Source of the DNA: Ceratorhiza oryzae-sativae | Lineage: Eukaryota; Basidiomycota; Agaricomycetes; Cantharellales; Ceratobasidiaceae | Length of the DNA stretch: 22,201 nucleotides | Assembly: GCA_030998015.1 (NCBI GenBank) | Contig: JARWMV010000193.1 | Location: 1-22,201 of the forward strand | Reading direction: 5' to 3' | In this document: positions 1 through 6,667 of the stretch, in pieces | Numbering within the stretch: position 1 is the stretch's first letter | Layout: each line of letters begins with the position of its first letter | Position numbers and translations under genes: made by a program | Notes under the pieces: model-generated | What the model saw: the letters and a program-made list of their open reading frames with translations, nothing else | The model's database searches: none | Told to the model about the DNA's origin: nothing

Positions 1-146
1 ACAAAAGTCACCGTATTTTTCATGGCGTTCAAATTTATCATACAGTTGAACAAAGATATTAATCCAAAAATGTTTCCAAAAACACCCCCAAACATGTGCA
101 GCTACGCTGCATTGTTTGGGGGTGGTTTTGGATCCTTCCATTTCAT
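1..146 (-). CDS. Unrecognised ORF running off the left edge, interrupted by a C5/G5 hairpin
   Basis: The frame starts at an ATG (146-144) and reads MKWKDPK before meeting a hairpin element at about 72-124. If 53 nt are removed there (one copy of the flanking GTTT kept), the frame continues to the window edge with HFWINIFVQLYDKF and more, with no stop. About 30 residues are visible, rich in charged and aromatic residues. I do not recognise a family. It lies just downstream of the intron 2 HEG, so it may be another intron-encoded or free-standing ORF. It does not resemble the C-terminus of S3. An in-frame TAA lies 8 codons upstream of the ATG. The short length makes coding status uncertain. Confidence 0.4.
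72..131. repeat. C5/G5 hairpin (family D), copy 1
   Basis: Stem CACCCCCAAACA / TGTTTGGGGGTG with inner hairpin GCAGCTACGCTGC at the tip. GTTT lies at 72-75 and again at 125-128, a candidate 4-bp target duplication. It interrupts the open frame at the left edge. Confidence 0.8.
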
Positions 147-208
147 CCTAAGATTGGCTGTGGGTTATTAGAACAAAATCAAAAAATTAGCAAGTTTAAA
201 ATTAATAA

Positions 209-2623
209 TTACCATTCTCTGTTTCGATTCATACCTGATTTTAATTTTAAGATTTCATTGAAACCTTCAGGACTTCGATGCTTCTTACTTTTAATAATGT
301 CAGCTGCTTTTTTAAAATCAATAAAGTCTAAGCTTTTAATTCCGACTATTCCATACTTTTCGAAAAATGGTATTATTAAATTAACAACATCTAAAAATTT
401 AGTAATTTGTATACCGACGGGAGATTGACGTCTGCCCCCCAAACATCAATCCTTGACATTTCCTAAGGAATTGTCAAGGAATAGCAGTTTGGGGGGTCGA
501 CGGTTTCACCTGAAATGTAATAACTCTTAGAAATAGTTACTACTGAAGGATCTACCAATTCAGTATGACCCGTGCACGCCTGCGAACGCCTTGGCTTGCC
601 AAGGCGGCCCTGGCGTGCGCGCGGCTCGCCGCGAACGCGGCCTCGTTAACAATGCCCACGGGTCGTTGACCCTCCGCTTTATTACCCCTGCCAAGACGTG
701 CGCTAAAGCGCAGTTCTCTAGGCAGGGCGGCTGAAATCTTGGGTTACACCTAAGATTTTAGCCGATAGAGCGGGGGCCCGCGCGCGTTAGTTGCTGGTGG
801 GACTTGTCCCACCAACCAACGTGAGCAATCGCAACCGTTTGCGATTGCTAGTGCGCGGCATAATATCGATATTTAGCCGCCGGCTGAAAATGACGAACGG
901 TCGTCATTTTCTACGAGGGAATCTTTAGGATTCCCTCTAACGCCGGCGGGACTTTAAGAAAAGAGCTATCCCTTCAATAAGGTCCTTCTCTCTAATATTT
1001 AAAATTATGCTAAATTTCAACCTTACGTTATCGACCGCATTAGCAACCGAATTAGATGGGCTAGTAATAATTTGGAAGGAGCTTTCACCACTGGCAAATC
1101 CAGCCAGCCAATTTGGGTCACTGATACCTTTAAAAACATAATTAGGTCTATTAACAGGAACAATATTTGGGAAAGCTTTTTTCAAGCTATCGGAAAGACC
1201 CCAGTTTAGAGAACTTCTTAAAGCTACTAAACTTAACATACCTTCCGATGTCAAATGTTTCCGCGCGCGTTAGTTGCTGGTGGGACTTGTCCCACCAACC
1301 AACGTGAGCAATCGCAACCGTTTGCGATTGCTAGTGCGCGGCATAATATCGATATTTAGCCGCCGGCTGAAAATGACGAACGGTCGTCATTTTCTACGAG
1401 GGAATCTTTAGGATTCCCTCTAACGCCGGCGGGACCCGTGCACGCCTGCGAACGCCTTGGCTTAAGCCAAGCAAGCTTGGCTCATATTGACCTTAAGGTC
1501 AATAATCAAGCCAAGGCGGCCCTGGCGTGCGCGCGGCGTCTGATTCCGAGGTACCCTGGAACTGAAAGTTCCAGGGTACCTCGCAATACCTCGCCGCGAA
1601 CGCGGCCTCGATAACCATACCCACGGGTCAACAGCATGTATTTATATATAAATACAATGCTGGTTGACCCTAAGCGGGGGGTATGATTTCAAAACATTGT
1701 TTAAATATTAAAAAGTCAATTGACTTGGCTGAAATAAGTGGATATTTGTCAAAATGATCAACAATTACTTGCAATCCTTTAACAGACGTCACAGAAAACA
1801 TCGCCAAGCCATTTTTAGATGTTCTGATTGTACCTACACCTAATGTGTATCTCAATTTTTCTAATAAAGCCATATCCTTAATATGTAAATTCATTGAAAA
1901 ACTTATTGACCCGTGCACGCCTGCGAACGCCCTGGCTTAAGCCAAGCAAGCTTGGCTCATATTGACCTTAAGGTCAATAATCAAGCCAAGGCGGCCCTGG
2001 CGTGCGCGCGGCGTCTGATTCCGAGGTACCCTGGAACTGAAAGTTCCAGGGTACCTCGCAATACCTCGCCGCGAACGCGGCCTCGATAACCAAACCCCTC
2101 GGGTCTACGCGCATCGGCTGAAATCTTGGGTTACACCTAAGATTTTAGCCGATAAGCGGGGTATTGATACTTTCCATTTAGTTTTCATTTTAGAGCTTGG
2201 ACTAATTGTAATAGTAAAGCAGCCCTCTGCGTCGGTAAGTCCTGACACCAACCACGGATTTAGAACAGGTTCTTGAATAGAAGTAGAAAATAGTGCTTTG
2301 TTTAACTGGTTAGAAGGGATTTTGAATTGATAGTTTCTTTCGAAACCCATTAGAGTACACCTTAATTGCATTGTATTTATAGTAGGTCTAATGCAATAAC
2401 TACCGTCTACTCGTTGCTCTTTTACAGCCTCGATTGATTGCGAGACTGATTTAGATCCGCGATAACCCATTTCATTTTCATTCATCCTATGGCTTGTTAC
2501 CGTACCTGGGTAATTACTCCAGCCACTTATAGTGTTTCCACTATAGCTTGGTACCATAGGCTTTAGGGTGTCCCCGGAGTTTGATAGTTTCACCCACTCA
2601 AGTGTCTTCCCAAGACACTCTGC
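209..2623 (-). CDS. Group I intron-encoded two-domain LAGLIDADG endonuclease (intron 2 of rps3), interrupted by four hairpin elements
   Basis: This is a homing endonuclease frame fused in phase to rps3 exon 2 upstream. Read leftward, it first crosses the intron core (LSNSGDTLK and KEQRVDGSYC). It then shows LAGLIDADG motif 1 (VSGLTDAEGCF, about 2250-2220), the middle of domain 1 (LHIKDMALLEKL, GVGTIRTSKNGL), the domain link (SLNWGLSDSLKKAFP), motif 2 (LAGFASGESSF, about 1120-1080), and the usual C-terminal end (KSLDFIDF, LKSGMNRNR) with a stop at 211-209. Motif 2 has S where D or E-G-E is more usual. Four GC elements at 1908-2161, 1261-1681, 567-950 and 434-498 cut the frame. Taking them out (keeping one TATT at the first) gives 836+226+310+68+225 nt from the ATG at 3001, which is 1665 nt or 555 codons including the stop, with no internal stop. 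As it stands the gene is not translatable by simple decoding. Whether it is dead, spliced or bypassed cannot be seen here. Confidence 0.8.
434..498. repeat. C6/G6 hairpin with a different inner stem, inserted in the intron 2 HEG
   Basis: Outer stem GCCCCCCAAAC / GTTTGGGGGG as in family D. The inner hairpin is different: CCTTGACATTTCC / GGAATTGTCAAGG. Removing these 65 nt joins the codon for V (GTC, ends at 499) to R (AGA, starts at 433) in phase. It is a stem of one family carrying another tip. Confidence 0.75.
567..777 (+). repeat. Family B hairpin module, copy 1
   Basis: Starts GACCCGTGCACGCCTGCG and contains nested stems: CTTGGCTTGCCAAG, GCCGCGAACGCGGC, TGCGCTAAAGCGCA, and CTGAAATCTTGGG paired with CCTAAGATTTTAG. 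It is directly joined to the 172-bp unit at 778. All three copies in the window occur as this B plus A composite. Confidence 0.85.
778..949 (+). repeat. 172-bp multi-hairpin element (family A), copy 1
   Basis: Starts CCGCGCGCGTTAGTTGCTGG and ends CTCTAACGCCGGCGG. Internal hairpins in order: GGTGGGACTTGTCCCACC, GCAATCGCAACCGTTTGCGATTGC, AATATCGATATT, GAAAATGACGAACGGTCGTCATTTTC (imperfect at the tip), and AGGGAATCTTTAGGATTCCCT. The ends pair with each other (CGTTAG / CTAACG). Together with B it interrupts the intron 2 HEG at 951/566. Confidence 0.95.
1261..1432 (+). repeat. 172-bp multi-hairpin element (family A), copy 2
   Basis: Same 172-bp unit as at 778, same orientation, directly followed by a family C module. 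It forms the right part (minus-strand upstream side) of the 421-bp insertion 1261-1681 in the HEG. Confidence 0.95.
1433..1629 (+). repeat. Family C hairpin module, copy 1
   Basis: About 197 bp, beginning GACCCGTGCACGCCTGCG and ending CCCACGGGTC, so the two ends pair. Inside are the stem CTTGGCTTAAGCCAAG, an additional AT-rich hairpin (GACCTTAAGGTC), a GTACCCTGGAACT / AGTTCCAGGGTAC hairpin and GCCGCGAACGCGGC. Confidence 0.9.
1625..1681 (+). repeat. Family L hairpin, copy 1
   Basis: Stem GGGTCAACAGCATGTATTTA / TAAATACAATGCTGGTTGACCC with an AT tip, ending TAAGCGGGGG. A second copy is at 8045-8101, in both cases attached to the right end of a family C module. Confidence 0.85.
1908..2161 (+). 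repeat. Family C composite insertion, copy 2, with TATT direct repeats
   Basis: Family C module (1908-2105) plus a hairpin shared with family B (ATCGGCTGAAATCTT / AAGATTTTAGCCGAT), ending GCGGGG. TATT flanks it at 1904-1907 and 2162-2165. Removing the element and one TATT restores the HEG codons ...V-S-I-S-F-S-M... in phase. Confidence 0.85.
2340..2582 (-). ncRNA. Group I intron core motifs, rps3 intron 2
   Basis: On the minus strand three conserved-looking blocks occur in the order expected of fungal group I introns whose ORF overlaps the ribozyme: TCCGGGGACACCCTAAAG (about 2560-2580), AGAGCAACGAGTAGACGG (about 2405-2422, R-like) and AAGGTGTACTCTAATGGG (2346-2363, S-like). The same three blocks occur at 6396-6667 in intron 1. 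The assignment is from memory of such introns; no secondary structure was computed. Confidence 0.55.
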
Positions 2624-3001
2624 AGGTACAATGTTTTGAGTTATAAGTCTACCCGCTAATCTTATTTTAATTCCGTTAAGGATAGTAGCCATTTGAGTAA
2701 ATTCGATTAGATTACTATTTCTATTTAAATTTTTATTTATGACTGCTCGTGAAAATAGCATATCTTCTATTTTATAGAATTTATAATCTTTACCATTTAA
2801 TCCAATAAGTTGAGCTAAGATTTTACTGTCTTTGAAAGGGTTGTATAATCTCACTAATTGCAATTTAACATTTTTACCGAATAATTTACTTAAAACAACT
2901 AATAATTTTTGAGTTCTAATAGAGTTAAAAAGAAATTTCTCAGTTCCTAAATTAAATAAGCTTGTAGTGTGGTGATTTTTAACCGTTGTCATCAAATTCA
3001 T
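2624..3001 (-). CDS. rps3: Mitochondrial ribosomal protein S3, C-terminal exon (exon 2)
   Basis: Small-subunit ribosomal protein. The segment contains LSKLFGKNVKLQLVRL, then ILNGIKIRLAGRLITQ, which match the signature of fungal mitochondrial S3 (a ...ELQLxRLxxPxxDSxILAQ... block followed by the highly conserved GIKIRxxGRLxTQ block). The frame has an ATG at 3001 and an in-frame TAG just upstream, so this is probably an exon beginning close to 3001 rather than a true start. After about residue P126 the frame runs without a stop into intron 2 and its HEG, giving an S3-HEG fusion frame. The last roughly 50 residues of S3 are not found in this window and should lie past the intron, beyond the left edge. 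The junction at 2624 is inferred from where S3 similarity stops. Confidence 0.75.
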
Positions 3002-3094
3002 GGTTTCAAATTTATCTTGCAACTAAATAGTTTTATTGTTTTCTACCTCTGTTCATTCCGGACTTAATTTTTCTAATTTCCTCTAACCCTTCAA

Positions 3095-3194
3095 TAGCCC
3101 CCCAATGCGTTACCAAGCCTGTAAGGCCAGCGTATTGGGGGGGCTATCACCCCCCCAAACAATGCAGCGTAGCTGCATTAGTTTGGGGGGTCAA
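3095..3194. repeat. E+D composite hairpin in the intron 1 HEG end
   Basis: Two adjacent C/G-stemmed hairpins: TAGCCCCCCAATGCG / CGTATTGGGGGGGCTA (3095-3147) and CCCCCCAAACAATGCAGC / GCTGCATTAGTTTGGGGGG (3150-3190). TCAA is present on both sides (3091-3094 and 3191-3194). The same composite is in the other HEGs at 4130-4236 and 5437-5549. This E copy lacks the short CACGCCCTACGGG segment found in the other copies. Confidence 0.85.
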
Positions 3195-3284
3195 ATGTTA
3201 GATGAGCTCCGGAACTTTTTAGGTCAGCTATTCTACACCAATCTAAAAAATCCAAAATTTTAAGACCCAAAAGAGGGTATTTAT

Positions 3285-3485
3285 TACCCTAACCCTGTCG
3301 TCAGCGTGTACAAGTACACGCTGCTAGGGAACCTCTTCCCCTCCGCGCTCTTTGATCGCCCGCAGGGCGGCCTAAGCGCGGAGTGCTTCGGAGCCGTCTG
3401 TGTACGGCTTAAGCCGCACACAGACGTCTCCTCTACAAGCGTGAAATTGTTGCACGTACGTGCAACAACTTCTAGGGGACGGGTC
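3285..3485 (+). repeat. Family F module (about 200 bp), copy 1
   Basis: Begins TACCCTAACCCTGTCGTC and ends TAGGGGACGGGTC. Hairpins: CAGCGTGTACAAGTACACGCTG, CTCCGCGCTCTTTGATCGCC / GGCGGCCTAAGCGCGGAG, GTCTGTGTACGGC / GCCGCACACAGAC, and TTGTTGCACGTACGTGCAACAA. Other full copies are at 15470-15669 (inverted) and 18671-18871. It splits the codons for L-N in the HEG end. Confidence 0.9.
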
Positions 3486-3601
3486 AAGAATGGTATAATT
3501 TTATCACTTAAGTCTGAGAATCTTTTTTATCTTTCTCAACTTTTCATGCAGCCCTCCATTGGCTCAAAAACAACCAAAAGAGGGGTTCGAGAATAAATAT
3601 C

Positions 3602-3700
3602 CAACTCTCTGATCGCGCCTTTAGGCGCGGCCTAAGCGCTGAGGACTCCTAAATTGGGGGTGATTTGCGCAGGCAAATCTACACCCCCAATTTGGGGAAA
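3602..3700 (-). repeat. Family G module, copy 1
   Basis: Inverted relative to 5320-5417 and 11483-11580. Contains the hairpin CCAAATTGGGGGTGTAGATT / GGGGGTGATTTGCG... with tip TTTGCCTGCGCAAA, and a second stem GATCGCGCC / GGCGCGG. It lies between the two HEG genes. Confidence 0.85.
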
Positions 3701-3705
3701 TAAAT

Positions 3706-5013
3706 TTAAAGGCCCGCCGGCGTTAGAGGGAATCCTAAAGATTCCCTCGTAGAAAATGACGACCGTTCGTCATTTTCAGCCGGCGGCTAAATATCGATAT
3801 TATGCCGCGCACTAGCAATCGCAAACGGTTGCGATTGCTCACGTTGGTTGGTGGGACAAGTCCCACCAGCAACTAACGCGCGCGGGCATCATGGATGGCA
3901 TGATGTCTTTTAACAGAAACTGCAAAACAGCCAATGATTTTTGCGGAATTCGTATTTTGTAACCGTCCCGGTCTTTATTAATAGTGCATTTGAGATCCCA
4001 TTTCTCATTTAGAGTTTTGGCCAATAGTTCGACTTCTTCTATTGTAAAACCTTGAGTATGTAATATTACTACATGGAAAGTATTACAAAAACTACCATCG
4101 TCTGCCAGCCAATAGGCCAAAGACAAAGGCCTCCCAATGCGTTACCAAGCCTGTAAGGCACGCCCTACGGGCCAGCGTATTGGGAGAGCCTTTACCCCCC
4201 CAAACAATGCAGCATAGCTGCATCAGTTTGGGGGGTCAAAGGTGTAAGCAGCTCTTTTATGTTAGCCGGAACAATTTTTTTCCCTGAAGAATAGAATAGT
4301 TCGTACAGCTCATTAAAACAAGGTAAAGAGTAAGTATAAAAGGTTACTCGAGAATAAATCATTCCCGTCACTTTGTGAGCTGACATATTAAAGACTTTAG
4401 GTTCTGAGCTGCAATAATCCTTAAATAGAAAGTACAAATGGTCTAAATAGTCTTTGTGAACAGTACCTTGTGAAAACATTAATCTAGCATTTACACCTTG
4501 TTTCTGAATGTTTATATCGCCCAGGCAAAGGTATTGCGAGGTAGCCTGGACCCCAGAGGTTCCAGGCTACCTCGGAATCAGGCGCCCTATTAAAATATCT
4601 CTTAATTCCGAGGTTAGTGAAATGGATTCTCTTTCAACCTTCTTTAAACTTAACCGCCGTAAGGGTTTATCATCAGCCGGTTTAACGGGGACTAAAGACA
4701 TAATTCCTACACAGAAATCAATAGGCTGAATATATTCGGCAATAAGCAATAAAGCACTTAACAACGCAATAATTGTTATTGCGGTTTTGGCTTTTGCCTT
4801 TAAGATTAAGAAAAGTATTGCAATTACAGAATTTTTGGAGTTAATAAATAAAATAACTCCGCTCCCTGGATCTCTAGAGATCCAGGAGGCGGAGTTAGCT
4901 ACTGCCCCCCAAACATGTGCAGCTACGCTGCATTGTTTGGGGGGTCAATGGCGACATTGCAATTATTGGGGGTCTACAGCGGCTAACACGGATAATAAAA
5001 ATTTGTTCACCAT
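3706..5013 (-). CDS. LAGLIDADG endonuclease (LAGLIDADG_2-like), interrupted by at least four elements
   Basis: Paralogous to the gene at 19054-19999. The core shows HKDYLDHLYFLFKDYC, YTYSLPCFNELYELFY, KELLTPL | SLAYWLADDGSFC, ELLAKTLNEKWDLKCTINKD and RIPQKSLAVLQF. The N-terminal part (ATG at 5013-5011) is hydrophobic, with two likely membrane-spanning stretches (VILFINSKNSVIAILFLIL and TAITIIALLSALLLIAEYI), unusual for a HEG. It may be an exon or a captured piece of a membrane protein. Insertions: a D composite near 4911-4975, a 30-bp hairpin at 4862-4889, a hairpin inside the first LAGLIDADG motif (DILIG|LGD, about 4520-4585), an E+D composite of 113 nt, and a 172-bp element at the very end. 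Removing the last gives ...PSMMRL and a TAA at 3708-3706; with it in place the frame stops at 3839. It is probably a nested or neighbouring intron gene. Confidence 0.7.
3714..3885 (-). repeat. 172-bp multi-hairpin element (family A), copy 3
   Basis: Inverted copy (starts CCGCCGGCGTTAGAGGG and ends AACTAACGCGCGCGG). It sits at the 3' end of the HEG at 3706-5013 and changes its last codons. Confidence 0.95.
4130..4236. repeat. E+D composite hairpin with CAAAGG direct repeats
   Basis: E hairpin (CTCCCAATGCGTTACC ... CAGCGTATTGGGAG) followed by a D hairpin (CCCCCCAAACAATGC ... GTTTGGGGGG). CAAAGG occurs at 4124-4129 and 4237-4242. Removing 113 nt (element plus one CAAAGG) rejoins LLTPL to SLAYWL in phase. 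The uninterrupted paralogue at about 19400 reads LLTPLGLAYWL. Confidence 0.9.
4520..4583. repeat. GTAGCCTGGACC hairpin within GCGAGG / CCTCGG, copy 1
   Basis: Stem GCGAGGTAGCCTGGA / TCCAGGCTACCTCGG followed by AATCAGGCGCC. Also at 10976-11030 and, inverted, at 16648-16690. It interrupts the first LAGLIDADG motif of the surrounding HEG. Confidence 0.8.
4862..4977. repeat. Hairpin cluster in the N-terminal part of the HEG
   Basis: A perfect hairpin CTGGATCTCTAGAGATCCAG (also near 16704-16724) is followed by a D hairpin (4915-4944) nested with GGGTCAATGGCGACATTGC ... GGGGGTCTAC. CTAC occurs on both sides of the latter, though GGGGGTCTAC is common at element ends. Excising the pieces leaves an open frame. 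Confidence 0.65.
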
Positions 5014-5319
5014 GTTGGGTTTTATTTTAAATTGTGCCTATGCTTTCGCATTTCTAATTATTTCCTCCACTAGACTTAGTCTAGTTAGAATCTAAACATG
5101 TACGTTTACATACAGGCTACTACTCGACTACTAGAATTTTAACCCGTACGAAAAAATTTTAGAAAAAGGCTGGATCCAATATAAGAATAAATTAGCTCTA
5201 TTCCAAAAACCAAGAGAAAAGTTATTTTTATACAGGATGGGTTTTACCCTGAAACTTAAATTAAACTAGGCTAAAGAATTTAGTGCTCCATCTAGCAAAA
5301 ACTTTATTTTTGTTTGTTT
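5014..5319. other. Unique AT-rich stretch, no gene recognised
   Basis: Short palindromes (TAGACTTAGTCTA near 5073, TACGTTTACAT near 5101) and stops in all minus-strand frames. It lies upstream of the HEG at 5013 and could be intron RNA. I could not find a second LAGLIDADG domain for the intron 1 HEG here. Confidence 0.4.
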
Positions 5320-5417
5320 CCCCAAATTGGGGGTGTAGATTTGCCTGCGCAAATCACCCCCAATTTAGGAGTCCTCAGCGCTTAGGCCGCGCCTAAAGGC
5401 GCGATCTGAGAGTTGGA
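5320..5417 (+). repeat. Family G module, copy 2
   Basis: CCCCAAATTGGGGGTGTAGA ... CACCCCCAATTTAGG, then CCTCAGCGCTTAGGCCGCGCC and GAGAGTTGGA. It truncates the intron 1 HEG after EGLQQI. Confidence 0.85.
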
Positions 5418-5436
5418 TTTGTTGTAAACCTTCAAT

Positions 5437-5549
5437 AGCCCCCCAATGCGTTACCAAGCCTGTAAGGCACGCCCTACGGGCCAGCGTATTGGGGGGCTAT
5501 CACCCCCCCCAAACAATGCAGCGTAGCTGCATTAGTTTGGGGGGTCAAT
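5437..5549. repeat. E+D composite hairpin with TCAAT direct repeats
   Basis: Same composite as 3095-3194 and 4130-4236, with TCAAT at 5432-5436 and 5545-5549. Removal of 113 nt restores HLTI-EGLQQI. It sits at the position in domain 1 that matches the insertion point of the 3095 copy in domain 2. Confidence 0.9.
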
Positions 5550-5691
5550 TGTCAAATGAGCTCCCTGACCCATAAGATCAACTATTTGTTCAAATAACAA
5601 TAAATCTGCACGTTTTTGAGTTAGAAGTGGATATTCTGTAAAATGAGGTATTATAATATTTTTTAAATCTTTACGGTTAGCTACTGAATAT

Positions 5692-5863
5692 CCGCCGGCG
5701 TTAGAGGGAATCCTAAAGATTCCCTCGTAGAAAATGACGACCGTTCGTCATTTTCAGCCGGCGGCTAAATATCGATATTATGCCGCGCACTAGCAATCGC
5801 AAACGGTTGCGATTGCTCACGTTGGTTGGTGGGACAAGTCCCACCAGCAACTAACGCGCGCGG
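5692..5863 (-). repeat. 172-bp multi-hairpin element (family A), copy 4
   Basis: Inverted copy, continuous with family B (5864-6080). Left flank GAATAT. Confidence 0.95.
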
Positions 5864-6080
5864 GCCCCCGCTCTATCGGCTAAAATCTTAGGTGTAACCC
5901 AAGATTTCAGCCGCCCTGCCTAGAGAACTGCGCTTTAGCGCACGTCTTGGCAGGGGTAATAAAGCGGAGGGTCAACGACCCGTGGGCATTGTTAACGAGG
6001 CCGCGTTCGCGGCGAGCCGCGCGCACGCCAGGGCCGCCTTGGCAAGCCAAGGCGTTCGCGTGCGCAGGCGTGCACGGGTC
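5864..6080 (-). repeat. Family B module, copy 2
   Basis: Inverted, 217 bp. It carries 6 extra bases (GTGCGC) next to TGCAGGCG relative to the 211-bp copies at 567 and 12430. Right flank ATATTATTCG. Confidence 0.85.
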
Positions 6081-6172
6081 ATATTATTCGTAGTATCTAC
6101 TCGAATTGTACCAACTCCTCCAAAAAATTCTGGTAACTGGCCCAATAATTCCTTATCTCTGATATTTAATCC

Positions 6173-6211
6173 AACCCCAAATTGGGGGTGTAGATTTGCC
6201 TGCGCAAATCT
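6173..6211 (+). repeat. G-type hairpin in the HEG
   Basis: CCCCAAATTGGGGGTGTAGA followed by TTTGCCTGCGCAAA. This is the tip portion of family G without its right arm. Removing 29 nt gives an open frame WRVQFGVGLNIRD. Confidence 0.7.
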
Positions 6212-6395
6212 TGGACCCTCCAGCCTGTTTTGTAACTGGTATCTTTGTAAATTGAAGTAGAAAAAGAACCCTCAGCGTCGACTAACCCTGAGACAAAGTA
6301 AGGATTAAGTTTTGCTTTTTCATGACTTGATGTAGAAAAATTTGAACTATTTAATTGTTTAGAAGGGATTTTGATAAGATAGTTTCTTTCGAAAC

Positions 6396-6667
6396 CCATT
6401 AGAGTACACCTTAATTGCAATGTAAATGCTACTAAAGCATCGCAATAACTACCGTCTACTCGTTGCTCTTTTACAAATATTGTAACTACTAAGAATAAAC
6501 AAAAACATTTCACTAAGGTAATTAAAATATCTGACTTAGATCCGCGATTGCCCATTTCTCTTTCGATCATATTAAAACTTGTTACTATACATGAGTGATT
6601 AGTTCATCCACACATAAACTTTCGAATATGGCTTAGTATTTTAATCTTTAGGGTGTCCCCGGAGTTT
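6396..6667 (-). ncRNA. Group I intron core motifs, rps3 intron 1
   Basis: Minus-strand blocks TCCGGGGACACCCTAAAG (about 6648-6665), AGAGCAACGAGTAGACGG (about 6452-6469) and AAGGTGTACTCTAATGGG (6396-6413), identical or nearly so to intron 2. The HEG frame reads through them. The two introns are close relatives. Confidence 0.55.
6604..6606 (-). other. In-frame TGA read as tryptophan
   Basis: Minus-strand codons ...ATG TGT GGA TGA ACT AAT... continue in phase to MIEREMGNRGSKSD. The paralogous intron 2 ORF has SGWSNY at the same place with TGG. This is direct evidence for a code in which UGA is Trp. Confidence 0.85.

Larger units (their letters stand above)
3033..3526 (-). pseudogene. C-terminal end of a two-domain LAGLIDADG endonuclease (rps3 intron 1)
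   Basis: The frame opens with FSDLSDKIIPFL, continues after a 199-nt insertion with NKYPLLGLKILDFLDWC and GAHLTF, and after a 100-nt insertion ends EGLEEIRKIKSGMNRGRKQ and TAA at 3035-3033. This is the standard end of a second LAGLIDADG domain. Both removals (3286-3484 and 3095-3194) restore phase exactly. A TAA lies directly upstream of the first codon, and no second LAGLIDADG motif is seen, so the front half is missing here. It probably belongs with the N-terminal part at 5418-6880, separated by the unrelated HEG at 3706-5013. It ends just before rps3 exon 2, as expected for an intron ORF. Confidence 0.7.

Noticed and set aside
3288..3300. Telomere-like CCCTAACCCT word at the ends of family F modules
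   Set aside because: Only one and a half units, always part of the fixed repeat end, so not a telomere.
3284..3596. Open frames over the family F modules (also at 15434-15671 and 18617-18907)
   Set aside because: The same peptide appears on both strands of each repeat copy. These are palindrome translations, not genes.
5982..6260. Plus-strand ORF of 92 codons
   Set aside because: It lies over a B module and the opposite strand of a LAGLIDADG frame.
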